17,150 nucleotides of DNA from DATDCV01 sp036524155. GTDB lineage: Bacteria > Verrucomicrobiota > Verrucomicrobiia > Limisphaerales > UBA8199. The DNA lies in contig DATDCV010000088.1 in NCBI GenBank assembly GCA_036524155.1, positions 1-17,150 on the forward strand, in the 5' to 3' direction. Below, piece by piece: positions 7,157-13,870 of this stretch (within the stretch, counting starts at the first letter, position 1; each line of letters starts with the position of its first letter). The position numbers were made by a program, and so were the translations under genes. The notes below the pieces were generated by a model. It did not search any database. It had not been told where the DNA came from and worked only from the letters and a program-made list of their open reading frames with translations.

Positions 7157-8344
7157 CTAACTGCCGCCCTTGCTCAACCGCTGCGCCGGCTTTTCGTAGA
7201 ACATTTCGTGGGCTTCCCGCAAAATCTCCGGGATGCGCGACCCGAAAGGACTCCGTTTCAGGCAGCCGTCGAGGTTGGTTTCGCTCAGCTTGCTCGCATT
7301 CTCTCCCGGGAACCAGTGGTCGCCCTGTCCAAGCAGGTTGTAGCGCATCTTCCCCCACGGAACCAGCCCCAGCGGCTTGGCGTAGGTCCACAGCCGCAGG
7401 ATTTCCAGGATGTTCACCTCCCCGGGCACATCGACATATTGCGGCACCCCTTCAAACCACCGCGCGCACCACTCGGCGCCAAGTACGCGCTCCATTTGGT
7501 CCCGCAGCCGCTTTTCCACCGGGCCGATCGTTTCCCTCATGCGATCGTAAAACTCGAGCGCACGCACATGTTCGTCGAAATCACCCGGCTTTTTGACCCC
7601 ACAGCTCAGCGTGTGCACCTCCGGCCGCGCCAGGCAGTAGAGGTCGTTGAACTGCATCGGCGCCAGCGGTGCGCACAGTTGCGTGAGCGGTTGTGTCGGC
7701 TCATAAAGTTTGCCGCCCTTATCGTTGGGACTGATGATGAACACTCCCATGTCCCGCGCCCGCGCCGCCTTCACCGCCGGCCAGTTCAAATCATTCACAA
7801 AATACCAGTGCAAATTCACATAGTCGAAGTCACCCTGATGAATGGCCTCCAGGATGATGTCGGTGGTGGCGTGCGTCGAAAAACCGATGAACCGCGCTCG
7901 GCCATCGCGCTGCAGTTTGCGGGCAGCGGCCAGGCAGCCGTCTTTTTGCAGCGCCCAGTTCAGCAGTTCACGGTTGTTGATCCCGTGCAGCGCCAGCAGG
8001 TCCACGTAGTCCAGCCGCAGGTAGGACATTGAAGCCTCGAAAGTGCGCAGGAATTCTTTCGCGGTTCGCTTCGGACTGACCTTAGTCTGCACCAGCAGTT
8101 GCTTGCGCGAGATGTGGGGGAGGATCCGGCCCAGTTGCATCTCCGATGTGCCGTAGCCGCGCGCAGTCTCGATGTGGTTGATGCCAAGTTCCAGTGCGCG
8201 GTGAACGCACGCCTCCACGTTGGCCTGGTTTTCGGCCGGTATCTCCGAGAACCTTTCGTCCTGCCACTTGTGTTGGTAACGCATCCCTCCGCAGGAGATC
8301 ACAGGCATCTGCAGCTCGGTGCGCCCGAAACGTCGATACTTCAT
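7157..8344 (-). CDS. Aldo/keto reductase with degenerate C-terminal ferredoxin-like region
   Basis: A 395-residue protein of the aldo/keto reductase superfamily (TIM barrel, NAD(P)H-dependent carbonyl reduction), starting MKYRRFGRTELQMPVISCGGM. The catalytic tetrad is nearly complete: Y64 (in RGYG), K88 (VQTKVSP) and H120 (LLALHGIN), but the usual Asp is Glu (E59 in HIETARGYG). It resembles the longer COG1453-type oxidoreductases that carry a C-terminal 4Fe-4S motif (CxxCxxC...P). Here the corresponding region, around EWCARWFEGVPQYVDVPGEV followed by NILEILRLW, keeps the fold's flanking pattern but only one cysteine, so a cluster is unlikely. The start ATG 8342-8344 is where homology begins; the open frame continues upstream by 12 codons. 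It is divergent from the AraC-type regulator, which suggests shared control with the methyltransferase locus. The substrate is unknown. Confidence 0.88.
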   Translation of the reverse strand: MKYRRFGRTELQMPVISCGGMRYQHKWQDERFSEIPAENQANVEACVHRALELGINHIETARGYGTSEMQLGRILPHISRKQLLVQTKVSPKRTAKEFLRTFEASMSYLRLDYVDLLALHGINNRELLNWALQKDGCLAAARKLQRDGRARFIGFSTHATTDIILEAIHQGDFDYVNLHWYFVNDLNWPAVKAARARDMGVFIISPNDKGGKLYEPTQPLTQLCAPLAPMQFNDLYCLARPEVHTLSCGVKKPGDFDEHVRALEFYDRMRETIGPVEKRLRDQMERVLGAEWCARWFEGVPQYVDVPGEVNILEILRLWTYAKPLGLVPWGKMRYNLLGQGDHWFPGENASKLSETNLDGCLKRSPFGSRIPEILREAHEMFYEKPAQRLSKGGS

Positions 8345-8352
8345 CGGACCAC

Positions 8353-8380
8353 ATTCTAAAGCCCAACCTCCGAACGCCAA
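8353..8380 (-). promoter_or_regulatory. Candidate promoter of the aldo/keto reductase
   Basis: Read on the minus strand, TTGGCG (8380-8375) and TAGAAT (8358-8353) are separated by 16 bp. Transcription would begin within a few bases of the ATG at 8344, giving a nearly leaderless mRNA, consistent with the missing Shine-Dalgarno sequence. A direct repeat AAAGTTC/AAAGTTC (8379-8392) abuts the -35 and could be an operator half. Confidence 0.35.
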
Positions 8381-8456
8381 AGTTCAAAGTTCACCATGGA
8401 CTCCTGGAGCCCGCTTGCTGGGAGTCGGTCCTCCTCAGAACGGCTTCGCTGGCCCC

Positions 8457-8485
8457 TTGGCAACGACTTTCGTGGCCCATACACT
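8457..8485 (+). promoter_or_regulatory. Candidate promoter of the AraC-type regulator
   Basis: TTGGCA (8457-8462), a 17-bp spacer and TACACT (8480-8485) fit a sigma-70 promoter with 9 of 12 consensus bases. Initiation would fall about 5 nt before ATG 8497, so the transcript would be short-leadered or leaderless. Confidence 0.4.
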
Positions 8486-8496
8486 CCGTGCCGAAA

Positions 8497-9387
8497 ATGG
8501 CGCATGACCTGATCTCTCAGCCAACCATTGGCAGCGCGCGTGAGTTTGCCCTCGCCTCCAGCGAGATCGAGCGGTGGCGGCGGGACAGGCCCCTGCTACG
8601 CGGGCTCCTGGCAGTGGCGGCAGGCTTTGGGGGAGAGTGCTGTGGTCAGGGGGAACGCGACTGCAAGCGCCGAGCCCAGGTCTTCCTGGTGTACTGTGTG
8701 CGCGGCGATGGCTGGTGTAAGCTGGCAGGACGGTTTCACGCAGTCCACCAGGGGGATTTGGTGCTGGCACCCCCGGGTTGCGCGTGTCGGTTCGGCCGCC
8801 ACTCGGGTAGTCGTTGGGCGCTTCACTGGCTGCGGGCGGTCGGCGACCACCTCCCCGAATATATCCGCAGCCTGCCGGTTGGTCCCCTGCAGCCCGTCCT
8901 GCCGGTTGGCGACGACGCGCGGATCCTTCGTCTGTTCAATGAAATACTGCGCTCACTCCAGCATGCGAGTTCCTACGCCAACCTGCTCCGGGCGTCGCAC
9001 GCCCTCGGCTATCTCTTCTCCTTGTTAATCGAGTGGCCGGCGAGAAACGATACGAGGCCTAACACGGTTCAAAAAGTCGCCGAGGCGATCAATTACATGA
9101 GTGAGCACGTCGGAGAGTCATTGCGGATGGGCGCGTTGGCCCGCATGGCGGGGCTCTCGTCCGACTATTTTGCACAGTTATTCAAACAACAGACGGGCAG
9201 TCCTCCACGCGAATATCTGCACCTCCTGCGCATTCACAGGGCCTGCCAACTCCTCAGAGGGTCCACGCTCAGCGTCAAGGAGGTCGCCTCCCGCGTCGGC
9301 TACAGCGATCCCTTCCACTTTTCACGGCAATTCAAAGCTTTCCAGGGGTGGTCGCCCAGCGATTACCGCAGGACCGGCCCGGTTTGA
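8497..9387 (+). CDS. AraC-family transcriptional regulator
   Basis: A 296-residue regulator. The N-terminal part holds a cupin-type effector-binding segment (about 60-105: VYCVRGDGWCKLAGR...HQGDLVLAPPG), typical of AraC_binding domains that sense small ligands. The C-terminal part (about 193-296) is a double helix-turn-helix AraC domain: MGALARMAGLSSDYFAQLFK forms the first HTH and VKEVASRVGYSDPFHFSRQF the second, ending PSDYRR. ATG 8497 is chosen because the cupin homology begins after it and upstream residues look non-coding. The gene is divergent from the aldo/keto reductase and 74 bp upstream of mtaB on the same strand, so it is the natural candidate to switch both on in response to the methyl donor or its product. 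The ligand cannot be read from the sequence. Confidence 0.93.
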   Translation: MAHDLISQPTIGSAREFALASSEIERWRRDRPLLRGLLAVAAGFGGECCGQGERDCKRRAQVFLVYCVRGDGWCKLAGRFHAVHQGDLVLAPPGCACRFGRHSGSRWALHWLRAVGDHLPEYIRSLPVGPLQPVLPVGDDARILRLFNEILRSLQHASSYANLLRASHALGYLFSLLIEWPARNDTRPNTVQKVAEAINYMSEHVGESLRMGALARMAGLSSDYFAQLFKQQTGSPPREYLHLLRIHRACQLLRGSTLSVKEVASRVGYSDPFHFSRQFKAFQGWSPSDYRRTGPV

Positions 9388-9388
9388 C

Positions 9389-9414
9389 CCCAGATTTCTG
9401 CATCAGAATCTGGG
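9389..9414 (+). terminator. Hairpin between the regulator and mtaB (possible attenuator)
   Basis: CCCAGAT (9389-9395) pairs with ATCTGGG (9408-9414). After one bulged T, TCTG pairs with CAGA around a CAT loop, giving 11 bp. ATTTCT follows, a weak U-tract. It begins one base after the regulator's stop codon. It may partly terminate the regulator transcript, so that mtaB needs its own promoter, or protect the 3' end. Confidence 0.5.
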
Positions 9415-9461
9415 ATTTCTCCATTCCCAGCCGCCGACCGGTGTGATCTATTCTAACGCCC

Positions 9462-10844
9462 ATGATTCGGTTCGACCGCCTCGCGATTTCCGACCCGGCA
9501 GAGCTCATTTTCGGCACTGCCCCTCACACCCTGGTAACCCGGCATGGCCTCGCGATCGGGGGCGGTTGCGTCTATCCGGAGATCAACTTTACGCTGCCGC
9601 CAATGTTTGTGAACCAGAGCACCATGTCCGAGGTGCGCGCCCAATACCAGCAGATGATCTCGGGCGTGTTGCAACGGGCCGTCGAACTGGAAGCCCACGG
9701 GCTGGTAGTTGAGTTCGAGACCCTGCCCCCAATGACGGAAAACCCTTCCTGGGCTGTCGACTTGACACATATGCTCCTCGAGGCCATGGAACGGGCTTAC
9801 AGCAGGTACAGCCTCAAAAGTGTCCTACGGATTACCCCAAACGACACCCGTGAAATGGAGCGCCCGCCGCGCATGCGCCATGGGCCGCTCTATGAAGCGA
9901 TGCTCGCGACGTTTGACGGTTGCGCGGCCGCTGGCGCCGAGCTCTTGAGCATCGAATCCGTTGGCGGAAAAGAGATCCACGATGAGGCGCTCATGATGGG
10001 AGACCTCAAGCGAGTGATATTTGCTTTGTGCACGATGGGCGTGCGGGATATGCGTAACCTCTGGACGGACCTCGCTCGCATCGCCCGGAAACATAGCGCT
10101 CTGCCGGCCGGAGACACGGCTTGCGGTTTCGGCAATACGGCGATGGTGCTGGCCGAGCAGAAGATGATCCCCCGGGTCTTCGCGGCGATGGTGCGCGCGA
10201 TCTCCGCGGTGAGGACCCTGGTCTGCTATGAGTGCGGCGCGGTCGGCCCGGGCAAAGACTGCGGCTACGAAAATCCAATCCTCAAGGCCATCACCGGATT
10301 TCCCATGGCCATGGAGGGCAAAACCGCCGCCTGCGCACACCTGAGCCCGCTGGGCAACATCGCCGCCGCCTCATGCGACACCTGGAGTAACGAGTCAGTC
10401 CAGAATGTCAAATTGCTGGGAGGCATGGCCCCAACGTGTTATCTGGAACAACTCGTCTACGACTGCCGGCTCATGAACGCCGCGCTAGCGGATGGCCGCG
10501 ATGCCTCACTGCTTTACCGTAAATGGATGATAACCTCCGATGCGTCGCGTGACCCGCAAGGTTTTATCCTGGCGCCCGAGAATGCAGTCGCCATCGCCAC
10601 TTCGATTGTGGGCGCGACCTCCGCTTATGAGGCGGGCAAGGCGGCCGCTCGGACCGCGTTGCGGCTCATACGGGATGGCCACCGGGATGGCGCGGTCAGG
10701 ATTTATCCGCGGGAAGTCCCATGGCTGGATCGCTTGCAGGAGACCCTGGACGCCATGCCGGCTTCTGAGGAGGAGTTCATCGGCCAGATGATGAGCGTGG
10801 TGGATAGGACCAAGTTCGTGCCTGCGGATTATGGCCTTGGTTGA
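9462..10844 (+). CDS. mtaB: MtaB-like methanol:corrinoid methyltransferase
   Basis: A 460-residue protein, the same size as archaeal MtaB. MtaB cleaves the C-O bond of methanol on a zinc ion and passes the methyl group to Co(I) of a partner corrinoid protein (MtaC). The family signature appears at the N-terminus (IFGTAPHTL, then LAIGGGCVYPEINFTLP). The three zinc ligands of the Methanosarcina enzyme have clear counterparts: E165 (LLSIESVGGKE), C221 (GDTACGFGNTAM) and C267 (GPGKDCGYENPIL). It follows the AraC-type regulator on the same strand and converges on the genes for a corrinoid protein and two acceptor methyltransferases; mtaC is therefore in the opposite operon, not adjacent as in methanogens. 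No Shine-Dalgarno sequence precedes the ATG; a TATTCT box ends 7 nt before it. The native donor could be methanol or another small methylated compound; sequence alone does not decide. Confidence 0.92.
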   Translation: MIRFDRLAISDPAELIFGTAPHTLVTRHGLAIGGGCVYPEINFTLPPMFVNQSTMSEVRAQYQQMISGVLQRAVELEAHGLVVEFETLPPMTENPSWAVDLTHMLLEAMERAYSRYSLKSVLRITPNDTREMERPPRMRHGPLYEAMLATFDGCAAAGAELLSIESVGGKEIHDEALMMGDLKRVIFALCTMGVRDMRNLWTDLARIARKHSALPAGDTACGFGNTAMVLAEQKMIPRVFAAMVRAISAVRTLVCYECGAVGPGKDCGYENPILKAITGFPMAMEGKTAACAHLSPLGNIAAASCDTWSNESVQNVKLLGGMAPTCYLEQLVYDCRLMNAALADGRDASLLYRKWMITSDASRDPQGFILAPENAVAIATSIVGATSAYEAGKAAARTALRLIRDGHRDGAVRIYPREVPWLDRLQETLDAMPASEEEFIGQMMSVVDRTKFVPADYGLG

Positions 10845-10944
10845 TACTGTCTGTGGTTTGGACAGTCACCCGCCCACTCCCGTTGGCAAAGTTGCCGATC
10901 GCCGGCGCCTGGAGTTCCTGGCTTACTCTGGCCATCGAGCCCCG

Positions 10945-11958
10945 TCAGGGCCGATGTCCGTGCGCGTACTCGCACATCGCGCGTAAATTCTCTTCGGGCG
11001 TGTCGCGCGGGACTTCGCAGCCTGCGCCCATGATAAAGCGTGGGCCGGTTTCACGATGACAAGCCGCAACCGCCCTGGTGACGCTCTCGGCGCTGCCGTC
11101 GCGCAGGACCAGCACCGGGTTCACATTACCGAGCAGCACCTGGTCCGGACCCATTCTTTCCCTTCCCTGTGACATCGGCGAAAGGTAATCCAGATCCACG
11201 ATGGCGCAGCCCAGCTTGCCCATGCCTTCGAGCAGTGGCCGGGTGTTGCCGCAAATGTGCAGTCGTGTCTTTGCCCCCAGCGCGTGAACGCCGTCCACCA
11301 GCTTCTTCTCATAGGGCCAGATAAACTCGTTATAAATCTGCGGCCCCACCAGCGACGCGGCCGCGTCGCCGATTCCGATGACGTCGGCGCCGGCCCGGAC
11401 CTGTTCCGTCGCGAAACGCAATTCCATCTCGATGACGAAGGCGAACAAATCTCGCACAAAGGCCGGGTCGTCAAAGAAGTCCAGCATCACCGTGTTGATG
11501 CCGCGCAGGTCGGCCGCTTCCGCCATGGGTCCCTCAATCCAGCCTTCGATTACTTTCTCCTTGCCGACCCGCTCCTTGAACAGTGCGAGTGCCTTGAGCG
11601 CGTTGTGCATGCGTCCGCCACCCAGTGGGTCAGGGAACCTCAATGATGCCAGCCGGGTCTTGTCCGCCAGCAGGGCTTTGTCTTCTACCAGCGCCACGGG
11701 CTGCTGGTCGAAATACTCCACCGTCGCTCCGCAGTCCGCCGCTTCGCGCGCCGGGTCGGACATCGTGTTGACGTAGTCGAACCCGAATTTTTCCGCCGTT
11801 CGGATTTGGGCCTCGACCAGCACCCGATAATCGGTGCAATAGTTCCGGTAAAGCCCGCTGATTTGATTGCAGGCAAACATCATCGTGATCGGCATCAGCG
11901 GCAGCCGGTCAACCGGGCGGCCGTCCAGGTGGGCAAATACTCTTTCACGGCTGTTCAT
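10945..11958 (-). CDS. UroD-family (MtaA/MtbA-like) methylcobamide methyltransferase
   Basis: A 337-residue protein of the uroporphyrinogen decarboxylase superfamily, beginning MNSRERVFAHLDGRPVDRLP, the usual opening of corrinoid-dependent members. It carries the zinc site of MtaA/MtbA-type methyltransferases: H234-x-C236 (LHICGNT) and a distant Cys, C314 (MGAGCEVPRDTPEENL), rather than the haem-pathway active site. Such enzymes move the methyl group from a methylated corrinoid protein to a thiol (coenzyme M in methanogens) or, in bacteria, to tetrahydrofolate. GIGDAAASLVGPQIYNEFIW is the typical central segment. It is the last gene of the minus-strand set, 53 bp after the homocysteine methyltransferase, and converges with mtaB. 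Its acceptor is unknown: a bacterium of this kind is not expected to make coenzyme M for methane. A start at ATG 11958 fits the family; no Shine-Dalgarno sequence is seen. Confidence 0.9.
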   Translation of the reverse strand: MNSRERVFAHLDGRPVDRLPLMPITMMFACNQISGLYRNYCTDYRVLVEAQIRTAEKFGFDYVNTMSDPAREAADCGATVEYFDQQPVALVEDKALLADKTRLASLRFPDPLGGGRMHNALKALALFKERVGKEKVIEGWIEGPMAEAADLRGINTVMLDFFDDPAFVRDLFAFVIEMELRFATEQVRAGADVIGIGDAAASLVGPQIYNEFIWPYEKKLVDGVHALGAKTRLHICGNTRPLLEGMGKLGCAIVDLDYLSPMSQGRERMGPDQVLLGNVNPVLVLRDGSAESVTRAVAACHRETGPRFIMGAGCEVPRDTPEENLRAMCEYAHGHRP

Positions 11959-12011
11959 CGCAGAAGGATCGGTTGGGAGGGTGATGCGGGTGTGAATGAC
12001 TGAATCCCGGA

Positions 12012-12884
12012 TTATTGGCGAAGCGTGCGGCGAACCGCGGCAATGTAAGTGGGCGCCGTTCCGCAGCAGCCGCCGATGAAGCTCGCCCCCGCCGCCACCA
12101 ACTCCGGTATGTAAACGGCGAACTCCTCCGGCGTCGTTTGGTATCGCGCGCGCCCGTCAACTATTGTGGGCAGCCCAGCGTTCGCTTTGATCCAGATTGG
12201 ACGATCGGTCGCCGATCGCAGACGCCGACAGATTGAAACGAAACCCGCGATGCCCTGGCCGCAGTTGGCGCCGATGACGTCCGCGCCGGCCTCGGCGAGT
12301 TCCTTCGCTGCCTGCTCCGGCGTGTTGCCCATCATGGTCCGGTCCTTCTCCTTGCCGCTGTCGAACACCATGCAGGCGACGACCGGCAGCCCGGTGTCCC
12401 GGGCTGCTTTCACCGCCAGTTTGGCTTCTTCAAGGTCCGCCATCGTCTCGATCACCAGCGCGTCGGCCTTGCCTTTGGCGAGTGCTTGGGCTTGCTCGAC
12501 AAACGCACTCATCAGGTCTTCGGCGCTTGCTTCCCCGCTGAGCATCAACTTTCCACTCGGACCCATCGACGCAAACACCCGTGCCCGCCCGGCTGCCGCC
12601 TCGCGCGAAATTTCCACCCCCCGGATATTGATCTCCGCCAATCTGTTCGCCGCCTCGTGGTCGCCCAGCCGCAGCCGATTCGCGCCGAAGGTGTTCGTCA
12701 GGATGACTTCGCTGCCGGCCTCGAGGTAAGCCCGCGCCACCTCGTACACCCGATCAGGATGTGACAAATTCCAGGCGTCGGGGAAATCTCCCAGCCCGAG
12801 CCCGCGAGCCTGCAACTGTGTGCCCCACGCCCCGTCCGTGATCACCGGGCGGTTCGCCAGCAGTTGTTCGAGTATCGAGCTCAT
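12012..12884 (-). CDS. Homocysteine S-methyltransferase (MetH N-domain/BHMT-like)
   Basis: A 290-residue protein matching a stand-alone homocysteine S-methyltransferase domain. It shows the opening VITDGAWGTQLQARGL (14-29), the segment VILTNTFGANRLRL (60-73) and the three zinc cysteines, C208 (GANCGQG) and C273-C274 (IGGCCGTAP), that bind homocysteine thiolate. The domain lacks its own B12 or folate modules, so it must take methyl from a partner; the adjacent mtaC-like corrinoid protein is the obvious candidate, giving the equivalent of a split methionine synthase. Other domains of this family use S-methylmethionine or betaine, so the donor is inferred from context. The start ATG 12884 follows an AGGCA-type site and the family's usual N-terminus; an open frame extends further upstream only because it runs into the neighbouring repeat element. 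Confidence 0.9.
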   Translation of the reverse strand: MSSILEQLLANRPVITDGAWGTQLQARGLGLGDFPDAWNLSHPDRVYEVARAYLEAGSEVILTNTFGANRLRLGDHEAANRLAEINIRGVEISREAAAGRARVFASMGPSGKLMLSGEASAEDLMSAFVEQAQALAKGKADALVIETMADLEEAKLAVKAARDTGLPVVACMVFDSGKEKDRTMMGNTPEQAAKELAEAGADVIGANCGQGIAGFVSICRRLRSATDRPIWIKANAGLPTIVDGRARYQTTPEEFAVYIPELVAAGASFIGGCCGTAPTYIAAVRRTLRQ

Positions 12885-12941
12885 GAAGTGCCTGCCCTTC
12901 CGCGCATGCATTCGAACGCTGAACCGTCGGGATGTCTCCGG

Positions 12942-13046
12942 CGGCGCGCGGACTTCAGTCCGCAGCAACACCCGTCAATAGGAGGTTTCAGCATCGCGAA
13001 CTCAACAGTTGGTCCGGCATTGCCGCCGACTGAAGTCCGCGCGCCG
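12942..13046. repeat. 105-bp inverted-repeat element, copy 2, inside the corrinoid operon
   Basis: The left arm 12942-12968 is identical over 27 bp to the left arm of the element at 6927. The right arm 13020-13046 is its inverse with two mismatches. Total length, 105 bp, equals copy 1. The 51-bp core matches that of copy 1 at about half of positions when one is reverse-complemented, suggesting common descent in opposite orientation. It occupies the gap between mtaC and the homocysteine methyltransferase gene and would be transcribed as a long hairpin within their mRNA. Confidence 0.93.
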
Positions 13047-13113
13047 GGACGAGGAGAGAACCGCCGCTTCATGGATCCGAGGCCCTTGGTATCCAGGCTC
13101 CCTCGCCTCGATA

Positions 13114-13752
13114 TTACGCTGGCGCCACCGCCTTCTTCGCCAGGGCCACTGCCCCGACCGCGTTCTCGCTGTACCCATCGGCGCCAATCTCATCGGCATA
13201 CTTCTGCGTGATCGGCGCGCCGCCTATCAGCACCTTCACTTTGTCCCTCACCCCCGCCTGTTTCAGCGCTTCGATCGTGGTTTTCATCCCCGGCATCGTG
13301 GTGGTGAGTAACGCTGACATCGCGACGATGTTCGCGTTCTTCTGCTGTACGGTCTCGATGAACTTTTCGGGCGAGACATTCACCCCGAGATCGATCACCT
13401 CAAAGCCCCCGCCTTCGAGCAGCGACGCCACCAGGTTCTTGCCGATATCGTGCAAGTCACCTTTCACCGTGCCGATCGCCACCCGGCCCGCCGGCTGGTC
13501 GCCCCGCGCCGTTAGCAACGGCCGGATCAGTTCCAGGGCCGCTTTCATCGCCCGCGCTGAGATCAGCAGCTCCGGCACGAAATACTCGTTCGACTCGAAT
13601 CGCCTCCCGACCTCGTCCATCGCCGGCACCATGTGGTCATTGACGAGTTTGAGTGGGTCAATGCCCTCCGCCAGTGCTTGTTGTGTAATGGCCTGGGATG
13701 CTTTGGCGTCACCGTTGACTATTGCCTCATAAAGTTGTTTCAGATCCGGCAT
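13114..13752 (-). CDS. mtaC: MtaC-like corrinoid (B12-binding) protein
   Basis: A 212-residue methyl-carrier protein. Residues ~1-85 form the helical cap domain (B12-binding-2: MVPAMDEVGRRFESNEYFVP is characteristic). Residues ~88-210 form the cobalamin-binding Rossmann domain with all three signature pieces: D99-x-H101-x-x-G104 (DLHDIGKN, His being the lower cobalt ligand), S146-x-L148 (SALLTT) and G177-G178 (LIGGAP). It accepts methyl from MtaB and hands it to the acceptor methyltransferases encoded downstream. An AAGGA site 6 nt before the ATG supports the start, the clearest ribosome-binding site of the locus and consistent with high expression of a carrier protein. It is the first gene of the minus-strand set. 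By sequence it could equally partner a methylamine- or methoxy-group methyltransferase; the MtaC call rests on the presence of mtaB. Confidence 0.92.
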   Translation of the reverse strand: MPDLKQLYEAIVNGDAKASQAITQQALAEGIDPLKLVNDHMVPAMDEVGRRFESNEYFVPELLISARAMKAALELIRPLLTARGDQPAGRVAIGTVKGDLHDIGKNLVASLLEGGGFEVIDLGVNVSPEKFIETVQQKNANIVAMSALLTTTMPGMKTTIEALKQAGVRDKVKVLIGGAPITQKYADEIGADGYSENAVGAVALAKKAVAPA

Positions 13753-13774
13753 AGCTGTCCTTTTGGTTTTCCCG

Positions 13775-13803
13775 ATGTAACCCGCCTCCGCCGATTAAGT
13801 CAA
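13775..13803 (-). promoter_or_regulatory. Candidate promoter of the mtaC operon
   Basis: On the minus strand TTGACT (13803-13798), a 17-bp spacer and TTACAT (13780-13775) precede mtaC. The start of transcription would be near 13768, giving a leader of about 15 nt that contains the AAGGA ribosome-binding site. The -35 is good and the -10 weak, which is common for activator-dependent promoters. Confidence 0.4.
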
Positions 13804-13870
13804 TCCCAATGAAAACCCGTGGATTTCTGCCCCCTCTAACCCGAATTCCTACCTTGCGGGGGATGGCGAC

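Noticed and set aside
7208..8032. 274-codon plus-strand open frame opposite the aldo/keto reductase
   Set aside because: It is antisense to a well-supported gene and its composition (Arg/Pro/His/Gln-rich) is typical of a shadow frame.
8194..8496. N-terminal extension of the AraC regulator
   Set aside because: It overlaps the reductase gene on the other strand and contains no recognisable domain; the promoter candidate and domain boundary favour ATG 8497.
10846..10866. Hairpin ACTGTC/GACAGT after mtaB as a bidirectional terminator
   Set aside because: Only 6 bp of stem with a 9-nt loop and no T-run on either side; too weak to call.
12885..12971. Upstream start of the homocysteine methyltransferase within the repeat element
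   Set aside because: The extra residues (MLLRTEVRAP...) are the translation of the 105-bp element's arm; the family's N-terminus and an AGG site support ATG 12884.
9462..13752. Reading the locus as a methanogenesis operon
   Set aside because: No methyl-coenzyme M reductase or coenzyme M genes are visible, and the neighbouring genes (pseudopilin, LamG protein, folA, murJ, two-component system) are bacterial.
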